From positions 1 to 58,062 of the forward strand of contig JAKOYD010000109.1 of assembly GCA_029780695.1 (NCBI GenBank): a DNA stretch of 58,062 nt, written 5' to 3'. The notes under the pieces are model-generated. The model searched no databases, was not told where the DNA came from, and saw nothing but the letters and a program-made list of their open reading frames with translations. The stretch is from Pseudomonadota bacterium. GTDB lineage: Bacteria; Pseudomonadota; Gammaproteobacteria; Burkholderiales; Burkholderiaceae_C. Position numbers and translations under genes: made by a program. Shown piece after piece: positions 17,912 through 26,272 of the stretch; the first letter of the stretch is position 1, and each line of letters starts with the position of its first letter.

Positions 17912-18553
17912 TCAGGAGCGGCCGCGCTCCACCGTCGGCGCCTGCGCGCGCTGCTCGGGTGATTCGGCCAGCGCCGCTTCAAGCCACAGCGCGGCCACGA
18001 AGCGCTTGTTGAACAGCAGCCACAACATGATCGGCGCCACCGGCGTCAGCATCAGAAAGCCGAACTGGTAGCCATAGGCGATCAAGTTCCTGGTCCATGC
18101 CGAATACTGCAAATACGCGCTGCCCGATTGGCCCGAAAGCAGCACCACGTCGCGCAGCCACTGAAAGCAAATGCCCCAGGCCTGCGCCGGAATCAGCAGC
18201 ACGCTGCCAATCAGCCCCTTAAGCCACCAGCGCTCGGTGCGCGATGCCAGCAGCATGGCCCACAGCAGCACCAGACCATAGCCATAGGTGGGATAGCTGA
18301 CTTCCGGCGCCAGCTCGCCGAGCACGTCGCCACGCGGGCCCTGCATGCGCACCTGCACCAAGGTCTGCAGCACCGCCTTGACGCCCACCTGATCAAAGCT
18401 TTCGACCCACGGAAAGATCGACTTCATGACCGTGCCAGCCAGCCAGATGGGTGGCACCGCCAGCCAACGGGCCGCCCAATACCACAGCGGCAGCAGCAAC
18501 GCCAGCCAGACGATGGCCAGCAGCAAGAAGCGTCCGATCAGCGTTGCGCGCAT
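17912..18553 (-). CDS. Exosortase H-associated membrane protein
   Basis: The 213-residue polytopic protein has about four hydrophobic segments (LLLAIVWLALLLPLWYW, GYGLVLLWAMLLA, LIGSVLLIPAQAW, FGFLMLTPVAPIMLWLLF). It is encoded 18 bp downstream of the exosortase H gene on the same strand. It matches the conserved companion of XrtH in IPTL-CTERM systems. Its role is unknown; help with sorting or maturation of IPTL-CTERM substrates is an inference from gene pairing. It converges with the TolC-like gene. Confidence 0.75.
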   Translation of the reverse strand: MRATLIGRFLLLAIVWLALLLPLWYWAARWLAVPPIWLAGTVMKSIFPWVESFDQVGVKAVLQTLVQVRMQGPRGDVLGELAPEVSYPTYGYGLVLLWAMLLASRTERWWLKGLIGSVLLIPAQAWGICFQWLRDVVLLSGQSGSAYLQYSAWTRNLIAYGYQFGFLMLTPVAPIMLWLLFNKRFVAALWLEAALAESPEQRAQAPTVERGRS

Positions 18554-18571
18554 GGCTCTGGCCTGTTCACG

Positions 18572-19087
18572 TCAAGTAGCCGCCGCGCCGCGCACGGCGG
18601 GCTTCGGATCGTGGCGCGCCACATAGCGCATCCACAGCAGCCACACCACCAGCACGTCCAGCATGATCAGCGCCTGCCACATGTAGAGGTGGGCAAACTC
18701 GAACACCTTGAAATTCCATTGCCCCAAAAAGAACAGGCTGACCACGCGCAGCAGATTGACGAACTGCACCGCCACAAACCCCAGGCCGATGCCCCACAGC
18801 TTCATCTTCCAGCTGGACGGAAATGCCAGCATGGCGGCCACCAGCACGATGGTCGCCTCGACGCCGTTGCAGCCAGGCTCGATCGACACGCCAAACCCGG
18901 TCTTCGCGCTCTGCAGCACGCGGCCCTGCGAAATGACCGACGGGTCAAAGAAATGCACGATGCCGGCGCTCATTCGGGCCACCAGTCCGGTCCACGGGTC
19001 GACCACCGCCTGCTGCACCGGGTGGAGCATTTCCACCCCGAACAACACGGCCTGGATGACGAGAAAAATGGCAAAGAAGCGGAACAT
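18572..19087 (-). CDS. xrtH: Exosortase H (IPTL-CTERM sorting enzyme)
   Basis: The 171-residue membrane protein has the exosortase/archaeosortase catalytic triad: Cys73 in SIEPGCNGVEA, Arg114 in FVNLLRVVSLFFLG, and His133 in FEFAHLYMWQAL. About five transmembrane segments surround it. By family knowledge it cleaves proteins that end in an IPTLSEWG-like tail, a TM helix and basic residues, and passes them to surface attachment or modification. A protein with exactly such a tail is encoded at 26273-27553. It forms a two-gene unit with its associated protein, separate from waaA by about 70 bp. Confidence 0.88.
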   Translation of the reverse strand: MFRFFAIFLVIQAVLFGVEMLHPVQQAVVDPWTGLVARMSAGIVHFFDPSVISQGRVLQSAKTGFGVSIEPGCNGVEATIVLVAAMLAFPSSWKMKLWGIGLGFVAVQFVNLLRVVSLFFLGQWNFKVFEFAHLYMWQALIMLDVLVVWLLWMRYVARHDPKPAVRGAAAT

Positions 19088-19158
19088 GGTCGGGTCAAAA
19101 CAGGAGGCGCGATGGTCTGAGGCCCCACTCTATCAGGCCCGCGGCCCGAATTGGGCCT

Positions 19159-20502
19159 TCAGTCTACCTGCGAAAGCACGCTGCGCGCCCGCAGCAGCCC
19201 CACAAGCGCGCCGGCCATGCGTTGTGCCGCGCCACGGTGCAGCGCCGCAAAAGCCTGCCCGGCATGGCCCATGGCTTGGCGCGACGCTGCGTCGGCCGTC
19301 AGCTGGCGCGCCACCGCCAGCCCTTCGGCCATGTCCGTCACGCGCCGCGCAGCGCCCGCGGCCTCGGCCAGCTCGGCGGCCTGCGCAAAGTTGAACGTGT
19401 GCGGCCCCATCACCACCGGGCAGCCGCAGGCGGCCGCTTCAATCAGGTTCTGCCCGCCCAGCGGCGCGAAACTGCCGCCCAGCAGGGCAACGTCGGCCAG
19501 GCTGTAATACAGCGCCATCTCGCCCAGGCTGTCGCCCATCCACACCTCGCCCCGCAGTGCATCGGGCGATGGGGCGTCCGTCCACCCGCTGCGCCGCGCC
19601 ACCACCAGGCCGGCGGCTCGCGCCAGCGCGGCCACCTCGTCAAATCGCTGCGGGTGGCGCGGCACGATCAGCCAGAGCGGCTGCGCATGCTCGCCTGCTT
19701 CATTTTTTATAGCTGAAGACGCTTTACCAGCAAGCGATGGCGCCTTGATTTGTTCAATAAACTGCGCCTCCTCGCCCTCGCGCGCGCTGGCCAGCAGCAC
19801 GACCGGGCGCCCGCGCAGCGCGGCCCGCCAGCGCGCGGCCTGCGCCTGTTGCGTGGCGTCCGGTTGGGCGTCGAATTTCAGGTTGCCCATCACCGCCACG
19901 TTCGGCGCACCCACGGCGGCAAGGCGCGCTGCGTCGGCCTCGGTTTGCGCGTACACGGCCGACAGCGCGCCGTACGCCGGACGCATCAGCCAGTCGACGC
20001 GCTGGGCGCCGCGCAGCGATTTTTCGGACAGGCGCGCATTGGCCAGCGCCAGCGGCACGCCGCGCGCGGCCGCTTCGTGGATCAGGTTGGGCCAGATTTC
20101 GGTTTCCATCAGCACGCCAAGGTCGGGCCGGAAGTGCGTCAAAAAACGCTGCGCCGCGCCACGCGTGTCCCACGGCTGCCAGACTTGCACATCGCCTTCG
20201 CGCAGCAACTTCTGCCCTTCGGCGCGACCGGTGGCCGTGCCGTGCGTCAGCAGCAAGCGCACGCCGGGCAGCTGCACGCGCAGCGCGTCGATCAGGATTG
20301 CGGCGGCGCGCGTTTCGCCCAGCGACACGGCGTGAATCCAGACCAGCGGGTTGGCGCCGTCAGGCCGCTGGATCGTGTAGCGGCCAAAGCGCTCGTCCAC
20401 CGCGTGCAGATAACCCGGCTCGGCCACGCCGCGCCGGCGCAGTTTGCGGCGCAGCAGCGGCTGGGCCAGCCAGGTGGCCAGGCTGTAGAGCGCGCGGATC
20501 AT
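19159..20502 (-). CDS. waaA: 3-deoxy-D-manno-octulosonic acid (Kdo) transferase
   Basis: The 447-residue GT30 glycosyltransferase adds Kdo from CMP-Kdo to lipid IVA in lipopolysaccharide core assembly at the inner membrane. Motifs seen are an N-terminal anchor (MIRALYSLATWLAQPLL), WIHAVSLGETRAA, LMETEIWPNLI (catalytic Glu region), NARLSEKS and the nucleotide-sugar region LLGGSFAPLGGQNLIEAA. About residues 249-268 (EQIKAPSLAGKASSAIKNEA) are encoded by a family-A-like repeat (19700-19760), inserted in frame between the two Rossmann domains. It follows the phosphomannomutase gene on the same strand after 86 bp. Confidence 0.95.
   Translation of the reverse strand: MIRALYSLATWLAQPLLRRKLRRRGVAEPGYLHAVDERFGRYTIQRPDGANPLVWIHAVSLGETRAAAILIDALRVQLPGVRLLLTHGTATGRAEGQKLLREGDVQVWQPWDTRGAAQRFLTHFRPDLGVLMETEIWPNLIHEAAARGVPLALANARLSEKSLRGAQRVDWLMRPAYGALSAVYAQTEADAARLAAVGAPNVAVMGNLKFDAQPDATQQAQAARWRAALRGRPVVLLASAREGEEAQFIEQIKAPSLAGKASSAIKNEAGEHAQPLWLIVPRHPQRFDEVAALARAAGLVVARRSGWTDAPSPDALRGEVWMGDSLGEMALYYSLADVALLGGSFAPLGGQNLIEAAACGCPVVMGPHTFNFAQAAELAEAAGAARRVTDMAEGLAVARQLTADAASRQAMGHAGQAFAALHRGAAQRMAGALVGLLRARSVLSQVD
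19700..19760 (-). repeat. Family-A repeat inside waaA
   Basis: 'cattttttatagctgaagac' with 'accagcaagcgatggcgcc' and an AT-rich end is a family-A copy read in frame in WaaA. Confidence 0.6.
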
Positions 20503-20530
20503 GGCGCCCTCAGGTGCAACGGCGGCGCGT

Positions 20531-20586
20531 CATCAAAAACCATAGCTGCTCGCGCTTGTTGCATCAGCGCTGGCACCTGCTTTCAT
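20531..20586 (-). repeat. Family-A repeat (phosphomannomutase-waaA gap)
   Basis: 'catcaaaaaccatagctgct' then 'cgcgcttgttgcatcagcgc' is a typical intact copy; nearly the same start recurs at 52567. Confidence 0.75.
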
Positions 20587-20588
20587 GC

Positions 20589-21989
20589 TCAATGCGCCGA
20601 AGCACCCAGCCGCGCATCGGGCTTCACGCGCCGCAGCAGCGCCAGCATGTCGGTCTCGATGCGCTTCAAGGCCGCATCGTTCTGCCCCTCGAAGCGCAGC
20701 ACCAGCACGGGCGTGGTGTTGCTGGCGCGGATCAGGCCAAAACCGTCGGGCCAGTCGACGCGCAGGCCGTCGATGGTCGATACCTGCGCGGGGGCGCTGA
20801 AGGCGCCGGCCGCCAGCGCCTGCAATTCGGCCGCCAGGCGGTGCGGCTCGCCCTCGGCGCAGGGCACGTTCAGCTCGGGCGTGCTGTGGCTGGTGGGCAG
20901 CGCGTTGAGCACGGCGCTGGGGTCGGCACTGCGGCTCAGGATTTCGAGCAGACGGCAGCCGGCGTAGGTGCCGTCGTCAAAGCCGAACCAGCGCTCCTTG
21001 AAGAAGATGTGGCCGCTCATCTCGCCGCCCAGGGGCGAATCGACCTCTTTCATGCGCGCCTTGACCAGCGAATGGCCGGTCTTGTGCATCAGCGGCACAC
21101 CGCCCGCTTGTTGAATGGCGGGCGCCAGGCGCTGCGAGCATTTCACGTCGTAGACGATGGTGCCGCCCGGCACGCGACTGAGCACGTCTTGCGCGAACAG
21201 CATCATTTGCCGGTCGGGGAAGATGTTTTGCCCGTCCTTGGTGACGATGCCGAGCCGGTCGCCGTCGCCGTCGAAGGCCAGGCCCAATTCAGCCTCGGTT
21301 TCTTGCAGCGCGCGGATCACGTCGCGCAGGTTGTCGGGTTTGCTGGGGTCGGGGTGGTGATTGGGGAAGTTGCCGTCGACTTCGCTGAACAGCTCGATCA
21401 CTTCGCAGCCCGTGCCGTTGTTGAGCGCACGGAAGATGCCCGGCGCCGACGCGCCCGCCACGCCGTTGCCGCAATCGACCACGATCTTCATGGGCCGCGC
21501 CAGTTGGATATCGCCCACGATGCGCTCGCGGTACGCCGGCAGCACGTCGTGCGTGCGCACGCTGCCACCCGCGCGGCGCTGCCACGATTCGGCCTCAATC
21601 ATGCGGCGCAGCGCCTGAATGTCGTCGCCATAAATAGCGCGCCCTGCCAGCACCATCTTGAAGCCGTTGTCGTCGCGCGGGTTGTGGCTGCCCGTGACCT
21701 GGATGCCGCTAGAGCACAGCGTGTGCGCGGCGAAGTACAGCATGGGCGTGGTGGCCAGGCCGATGTCGATCACCTCGACGCCCGCGGCGACCAGCCCGCG
21801 CATCAGCGCCGCCGACAGCGCCGGGCCGGACAGGCGGCCATCGCGCCCCACGGCCACCGTCTTTTCGCCCAGCGCCATCGCCTGCGTGCCAAAGGCCAGA
21901 CCCACGGCCTCGGCCACCGGCTCGTTCAGCGTGGTGGGCGTGGTGCCGCGAATGTCGTAGGCCTTGAAGATGCTGGGGGTGACTTGCAT
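20589..21989 (-). CDS. Phosphomannomutase/phosphoglucomutase
   Basis: The 466-residue alpha-D-phosphohexomutase interconverts hexose 1- and 6-phosphates for LPS and exopolysaccharide precursors. Seen are IFKAYDIRGTTP at the N-terminus, VGRDGRLSGPAL, and the phosphoserine loop QVTGSHNPRDDNGFK. The metal loop LAFDGDGDRLGIVTKDG, the sugar-specificity loop GGEMSGHIFF and the phosphate-binding RASNTTPVLVLRFEG are also present. Start chosen at 21989, where the family N-terminus begins; the longer frame would run into repeat sequence. It resembles AlgC/ManB enzymes of bifunctional type. The gene precedes waaA. Confidence 0.93.
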   Translation of the reverse strand: MQVTPSIFKAYDIRGTTPTTLNEPVAEAVGLAFGTQAMALGEKTVAVGRDGRLSGPALSAALMRGLVAAGVEVIDIGLATTPMLYFAAHTLCSSGIQVTGSHNPRDDNGFKMVLAGRAIYGDDIQALRRMIEAESWQRRAGGSVRTHDVLPAYRERIVGDIQLARPMKIVVDCGNGVAGASAPGIFRALNNGTGCEVIELFSEVDGNFPNHHPDPSKPDNLRDVIRALQETEAELGLAFDGDGDRLGIVTKDGQNIFPDRQMMLFAQDVLSRVPGGTIVYDVKCSQRLAPAIQQAGGVPLMHKTGHSLVKARMKEVDSPLGGEMSGHIFFKERWFGFDDGTYAGCRLLEILSRSADPSAVLNALPTSHSTPELNVPCAEGEPHRLAAELQALAAGAFSAPAQVSTIDGLRVDWPDGFGLIRASNTTPVLVLRFEGQNDAALKRIETDMLALLRRVKPDARLGASAH

Positions 21990-22030
21990 GGGCTGAGATT
22001 GTAGGGAGCGCGTTGGGTGGCAAAGGCCGA

Positions 22031-22235
22031 CGAACAGCCGTACGCGAAGGACGCAAAGGATTCGCGAAGAACGCGAAAGCAAACCTTTCAGGACTTACGC
22101 AATTCGGTTTGACTTGACCTGTCTGGCACCTTGAGATGCCTGGGCCAAGTTCCTTTTGCGTAAGTCGTGCCTTTTTTGAACTTGTTTTTTTCGCGTCCTT
22201 CGCGTGATCTTCGCGTCCTTCGCGTCCGGCTGTTG
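22031..22235. repeat. Family-B inverted doublet (REPIN-like) around the MITE-like element
   Basis: The left arm 'gaacagccgtacgcgaagga' and right arm 'tccttcgcgtccggctgttg' face each other. A 75-bp element with its own inverted repeats sits between them. Confidence 0.65.
22092..22166. mobile_element. MITE-like element with 11-bp perfect terminal inverted repeats
   Basis: GACTTACGCAA at 22092-22102 is exactly mirrored by TTGCGTAAGTC at 22156-22166. Acttacgc-type ends are common among IS elements. The 53-bp interior has no coding capacity. No clear target duplication is visible, so this could alternatively be a long RNA hairpin. Confidence 0.5.
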
Positions 22236-22308
22236 ATTCAGGCGCCTTTCAAAATCACCATGTCCGAAAACGGCGAGTCAGCGCACGCCCGAAACCTATC
22301 ATGGCGCC

Positions 22309-23802
22309 ATGCCCTCGCCCACCACGCCCCTCGACGCCGACGCCTGCTACCGCGCCGTGGTGGCGCACGACGCGCGCTTTGACGGCGCGTTCTTCATCGG
22401 CGTGACCTCCACCGGCATCTACTGCCGCCCGGTGTGCAGGGTGAAGACGCCCCGGCGCGAGAACTGCCGCTTCTTTATCCACGCCTCGCAGGCTGAAGGC
22501 GCCGGCTTTCGCCCCTGCCTGCGCTGCCGGCCCGAGCTGGCGCCGCAAACGCTGGCCTGGTCGGCGCAGGACGCCTCCGCCCTGCTCGCCCAGCACGCCG
22601 CGCGCCTGCTCGATTCGCCCGACGCCTGGGGCGACGACGTGCCCAGCGTGGGCGGGCTGGCGCAGCGCCTGGGCGTGAGCGACCGCCACCTGCGCCGCGT
22701 TTTCGAGGCAGAACTGGGTGTGTCGCCCATGGACTGGCTGCAAACGCGCCGCCTGCTGGCCGCCAAGCAATTGCTGGCCGACACGCGCCTGCCCATCGCC
22801 CAGGTGGCGCTGGCGGCGGGTTTTGCCAGTCTGCGGCGCTTCAACGCCGCGTTTGCCGCGCAGTACCGCATGAGCCCGACGGCGCTGCGCCGCGATGGCA
22901 GTGCGCCGGCGCGGGGCGACGGCATTGTGGTCACTTTGGGCTACCGGCCCCCGTACGACGTGCGCGAGATGCTTCAATTTTTGCAGCAACGCGGCATCGC
23001 AGGCGTGGAGCAGATCGATGTCGCAGCCCACACGGTGGCGCGCACGCTGCGCCTCGATGACAACACCTGCGGCTGGGTCGCCTGCCGCTTCGAACCCGAT
23101 CAGCACCGCGTGCAGGTGCGCGTGGCCGAGGCGCTGGCGCCGCAGCTGCCGCGCGTGATCGCCCGCGTGCGCGCCTGGCTCGATCTGGACGCCGACCCAG
23201 CCGCCATCCACGCCGTGTTGGGCGCCGACTTTCCCACGTTGGCAGGGCTGCGCGTGCCCGGCACGTTGGACGGCTTTGAGCTGGCCGTGCGCGCCGTCAT
23301 CGGCCAGCAGGTCACGGTGGCGGCGGCGCGCACGCTGACGACGCGGCTGGTGGAGCGCTTTGGCGCGCCTCTGGCGACGCCCATCGACGGATTGACGCGG
23401 CTGTTTCCCACGCCCGCCGCGCTGGTGGCCGCCAGCGGTGACGAACTGGGCCGGCTTGGGTTGGTGCGTCAGCGGCAAGCGGCGATTCACGCGTTGGCCA
23501 ACGCGGTCGTCAGCGGTCACTTGAGCCTGCACGCGGGTACCGACGTGGCCGCGACGATGAACGCGCTGAAAGCCCTGCCCGGCATCGGCGACTGGACGGC
23601 CGACTACATCGCCTTGCGCGCGCTGCGCTGGCCGGATGCCTTTCCGGCCGGTGACGTGGCGCTGCAAAAGGCCTTGTCGCCCGACGGCCAGCGGCTGAGC
23701 GCCCGCGCCGCCCAGTCGCGCGCCGAACGCTGGCGGCCCTGGCGCGCCTACGCGGTGGTGCGCGCATGGCAATCACCACCCAAATCACTACCAAATTCAT
23801 AG
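22309..23802 (+). CDS. Ada-type zinc/AraC domain fused to AlkA 3-methyladenine glycosylase
   Basis: The 497-residue protein combines three modules. An Ada N-terminal zinc domain (about 10-80) has GIYCRPVCRVK and RPCLRCRPE, whose cysteines bind Zn and accept methyl groups from phosphotriesters. An AraC-type HTH spans about 100-195 (SVGGLAQRLGVSDRHLRRVF). An AlkA-like glycosylase follows (about 205-490), with VIGQQVTVAAARTL, the helix-hairpin-helix ALPGIGDWTADYIALRAL and the following AFPAGDVALQ, whose aspartate matches the catalytic one. It should sense alkylation, activate genes and excise alkylated bases. The ogt gene follows 42 bp downstream, so this is a compact adaptive-response locus. 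Residues after about 485 are encoded by repeat DNA. Confidence 0.93.
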   Translation: MPSPTTPLDADACYRAVVAHDARFDGAFFIGVTSTGIYCRPVCRVKTPRRENCRFFIHASQAEGAGFRPCLRCRPELAPQTLAWSAQDASALLAQHAARLLDSPDAWGDDVPSVGGLAQRLGVSDRHLRRVFEAELGVSPMDWLQTRRLLAAKQLLADTRLPIAQVALAAGFASLRRFNAAFAAQYRMSPTALRRDGSAPARGDGIVVTLGYRPPYDVREMLQFLQQRGIAGVEQIDVAAHTVARTLRLDDNTCGWVACRFEPDQHRVQVRVAEALAPQLPRVIARVRAWLDLDADPAAIHAVLGADFPTLAGLRVPGTLDGFELAVRAVIGQQVTVAAARTLTTRLVERFGAPLATPIDGLTRLFPTPAALVAASGDELGRLGLVRQRQAAIHALANAVVSGHLSLHAGTDVAATMNALKALPGIGDWTADYIALRALRWPDAFPAGDVALQKALSPDGQRLSARAAQSRAERWRPWRAYAVVRAWQSPPKSLPNS

Positions 23803-23843
23803 CTGCTCGCGCAATCCAGACAAGCGCTACAGGGGTTTTTCAT
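23785..23843 (+). repeat. Family-A repeat at the alkA-ogt junction
   Basis: 'ttcatagctgctcgcgcaat' and 'cagacaagcgctacaggggt' match the family. It supplies the last codons of the upstream gene and the leader of ogt. Confidence 0.7.
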
Positions 23844-23844
23844 C

Positions 23845-24414
23845 ATGATCCAACACCTCCACACCGCCCACACCCTCACCGCCACGCCGCTGGGCGACCT
23901 GCTGCTGGCCGCCACGCCGCAAGGCCTGTCGGGCGCCTGGTTCACCGAAGGCCAGCGCGGGCTGCCCGACTGGACGAGTTGGGGCGCGCCCACGCGTGGC
24001 CACCCGCTGCTGGGCCAGGCCGCGCACGAGCTGGCTGAGTACTTCAATGGCCAGCGCCAGCGCTTTGACGTGCCGCTGGATCTGTCCGGCGGCACGACGT
24101 TTCAGCAGCGCGTGTGGCGCGCGTTGCTGGACATTGGGGCGGGCGACGCGCAAAGCTATGGCCAAGTGGCCGCGCGCATCGGCCACCCCGCCGCCGTGCG
24201 CGCCGTCGGCACCGCCGTGGGAGCCAACCCCATCAGCGTGATCGTGCCCTGCCACCGCGTGCTGGGCAGCACCGGCACGCTGGCGGGTTACGGCGGCGGC
24301 CTGGGCCGCAAGGTGGCGCTGCTGCGGTGCGAAGGCTGGCGGGTGGATGCGCCCGCGGGCGACGCCGCGCCCCCATCCACCCTGCGCCCGCAGCGCGTGG
24401 CCGTGCGGCGCTGA
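23845..24414 (+). CDS. ogt: Methylated-DNA--protein-cysteine methyltransferase
   Basis: The 189-residue suicide enzyme transfers the O6-methyl group of guanine to its own cysteine. The active-site motif IVPCHRVLGSTGTLAGYGGG is intact, as is the HTH helix region QSYGQVAARIGHPAAVRAVG. It lacks the Ada zinc/AraC part, which is instead fused to AlkA in the gene just upstream on the same strand. The two are probably co-expressed. A family-A repeat fills the 42-bp spacer and the previous gene's end. The last 25 residues are a Pro/Ala-rich tail. Confidence 0.95.
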   Translation: MIQHLHTAHTLTATPLGDLLLAATPQGLSGAWFTEGQRGLPDWTSWGAPTRGHPLLGQAAHELAEYFNGQRQRFDVPLDLSGGTTFQQRVWRALLDIGAGDAQSYGQVAARIGHPAAVRAVGTAVGANPISVIVPCHRVLGSTGTLAGYGGGLGRKVALLRCEGWRVDAPAGDAAPPSTLRPQRVAVRR

Positions 24415-24486
24415 TGTCACGCACGCATCAATCGGCTATCGATTTCTCATCATGCCGCCGACCGCGCGGCCCCATACTCCTCGCCC

Positions 24487-25374
24487 ATGTCCGCCGCCGT
24501 CGCCGCCGAATTCCTGTTGCTGGCTGCCCTTTGGGGCGCATCCTTCCTGTTCATGCGGCTGGGCACGCTGGAGTTTGGCCCGCTGCCCACGGCCGGCGTG
24601 CGCGTGGCGATTGCGTCGCTGGCGCTGCTGCCGGTGATGCTGTCGCGCGGGCTGTGGCCGCAGCTGCGCCAGCACTGGAAGCCGGTGATGTTGTGCGGCC
24701 TGATCAACTCGGCCATTCCGTTTGCCCTGTTCAGCTTTGCGCTGCTGTCGATCAGCACCGGGCTGTCGTCGATCCTGAACGCCACGGTACCGCTGTTTGG
24801 TGCGTTGGTGGCTTGGTTGTGGCTGGGCGACAAGCCCGGCGCCTCGCGCACGGTGGGTTTGGTCATCGGCTTCGTCGGCGTGGCGCTCTTGGCCAGCGGC
24901 AAGGCCAGCTTCAAGCCCGATGCGTCGGGCGCCGTCAGCGCCTGGGGCATCCTGGCCTGCCTGCTGGCGACCATCAGCTACGCGCTGGCGGCCAGCTTCA
25001 CGCGGCGCTATCTGTCGGGCCTGAACTCGCTGATGGTCGCCACCGGCAGCCAGATCGGCGCCGCACTGGGGCTGGCCGTGCCCACACTGTGGATGTGGCC
25101 GGCGCAACCGCCCAGCCTGAAAGCCTGGGGCGCGCTGGTGGCGCTGGCCATTTTGTGCACCGCCGTGGCGTACGTGCTGTACTTTCGCCTGATCGAGCGG
25201 CTGGGGCCGGCACGCGCCATCACCGTCACGTTCACCATTCCCGTGTTCGCGGTGTTCTACGGCGTCACGCTGCTGGGCGAGACGGTGACGACGTGGATGC
25301 TGTTCTGCGGTGCCATCGTGCTGTGCGGCACGGCGCTGGCGACCGGGCTGGTCAAGCTGCCGCTCGACCGATGA
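24487..25374 (+). CDS. EamA/DMT-superfamily transporter
   Basis: The 295-residue inner-membrane protein has ten predicted TM helices arranged as two EamA repeats (LLLAALWGASFLFMRLG..., and SAWGILACLLATISYALAAS...). Members export metabolites such as amino acids, but the substrate is not predictable. The gene ends 4 bp from the convergent ribE stop codon. Its start is the ATG at 24487, which directly opens the first helix. Nothing in the context fixes its role. Confidence 0.88.
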   Translation: MSAAVAAEFLLLAALWGASFLFMRLGTLEFGPLPTAGVRVAIASLALLPVMLSRGLWPQLRQHWKPVMLCGLINSAIPFALFSFALLSISTGLSSILNATVPLFGALVAWLWLGDKPGASRTVGLVIGFVGVALLASGKASFKPDASGAVSAWGILACLLATISYALAASFTRRYLSGLNSLMVATGSQIGAALGLAVPTLWMWPAQPPSLKAWGALVALAILCTAVAYVLYFRLIERLGPARAITVTFTIPVFAVFYGVTLLGETVTTWMLFCGAIVLCGTALATGLVKLPLDR

Positions 25375-25375
25375 C

Positions 25376-25428
25376 TCTTTATTTGATAGCTGCTAGCGCT
25401 GGACTGGCGGGCGCTGAGAGCATTCTTT
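25376..25428 (-). repeat. Family-A repeat forming the 3' end of ribE
   Basis: 'ctttatttgatagctgctag' and 'cgctggactggcgggcgctg' give the family core; the ribE stop codon and tail lie within it. Confidence 0.65.
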
Positions 25429-26023
25429 CCACATAGCGCGCGATCAGGTCGATCTCCAGATTGACGGGCGTGCCAGCCGCCAGCGCATGCAGCGCGGTGT
25501 TCTGCACGGTGTGCGGAATCAGGTTGATGCTGATCTCGCAGCCTGCGTCCTGATCGGCCACGGTGTTCACCGTCAGGCTCACACCGTTGACGGTGATCGA
25601 GCCCTTGTACGCCAGGTACTTGGCCAGCTCGCGCGGCGCCAGGATGCACAGCTCGACGCTTTCGCCCACCGGCGCAAAGTGCGTCACTTGGCCAATGCCA
25701 TCGACGTGGCCCGACACGATGTGCCCCCCCAGCCGGTCGTGCGCGCGCAAGGCTTTTTCCAGATTGACGGGCCCCACGCGATCCAGCCCCGCCGTATGCG
25801 CGAGCGATTCGGCCGAGATGTCGATGGTGAAGCACCCGGCGGCGGGGTCGATCTGCGTCGCCGTCATGCAGGCGCCATTGAGCGCGATGCTGTCGCCCAG
25901 GCCCACGTCGTCCAGATAACCGGCAGGCGTCTCAATGACCAGTTGCTTGCCGTGCGCACTGCTGGCGCCCAGATCGCGCACTTGGGCGATGCGGCCAACC
26001 GCCGTGATGATGCCGGTGAACAT
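25379..26023 (-). CDS. ribE: Riboflavin synthase, alpha subunit
   Basis: The 214-residue protein has the two lumazine-binding repeats: MFTGIITAVGRIAQV with SIALNGACMTAT, and GGHIVSGHVDGIGQV with SITVNGVSLTVN. It dismutates 6,7-dimethyl-8-ribityllumazine to riboflavin in the cytoplasm. Start at 26023, the canonical MFTGII; an upstream in-frame ATG at 26041 is not needed. The last dozen codons (about SAPASPALAAIK) are encoded by a family-A repeat, so the C-terminal tail is repeat-derived. No FMN riboswitch is seen upstream. Confidence 0.95.
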   Translation of the reverse strand: MFTGIITAVGRIAQVRDLGASSAHGKQLVIETPAGYLDDVGLGDSIALNGACMTATQIDPAAGCFTIDISAESLAHTAGLDRVGPVNLEKALRAHDRLGGHIVSGHVDGIGQVTHFAPVGESVELCILAPRELAKYLAYKGSITVNGVSLTVNTVADQDAGCEISINLIPHTVQNTALHALAAGTPVNLEIDLIARYVERMLSAPASPALAAIK

Positions 26024-26272
26024 GAAAACCCCGCAAATCAATGGATGGCGAAGTTTCGCATGAAGCCGTGCGTGCGGCGGGCGGGCGATTCATCCGCCAA
26101 GATCATCACACGCGCAACCACTTGTCAACACTGAATTTTCTACACGGCATAGTGGTTTGTGCCCCGGCTGCATATGGTCGCGCCCCTTGGATAGGGGGGC
26201 GTAGGTGGACCTAAGTGCCGGCAACACGGTCATAATTCATAAGTTCTCTTTGGATTGCAGGTAGGCCCAATC
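26024..26272. other. Intergenic region between ribE and the IPTL-CTERM gene
   Basis: Two divergent genes share these 249 bp. The right third is AT-richer (about 26220-26260) and probably holds the promoter of the IPTL-CTERM gene. GGTAGG at 26260-26265 is its ribosome-binding site. I see no repeat or RNA element. Confidence 0.4.

Larger units (their letters stand above)
21990..22308. other. Intergenic repeat region with nested inverted repeats
   Basis: This 319-bp region holds two inverted family-B arms (about 22031-22085 and 22189-22235). Between them is a 75-bp element bounded by perfect 11-bp inverted repeats (22092-22166). No gene is visible. Both flanking genes point away from it, so promoters for each should lie at its two edges. 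Confidence 0.65.

Noticed and set aside
26024..26272. FMN riboswitch upstream of ribE
   Set aside because: No conserved FMN aptamer sequence or multi-stem pattern is seen in the 249 bp.
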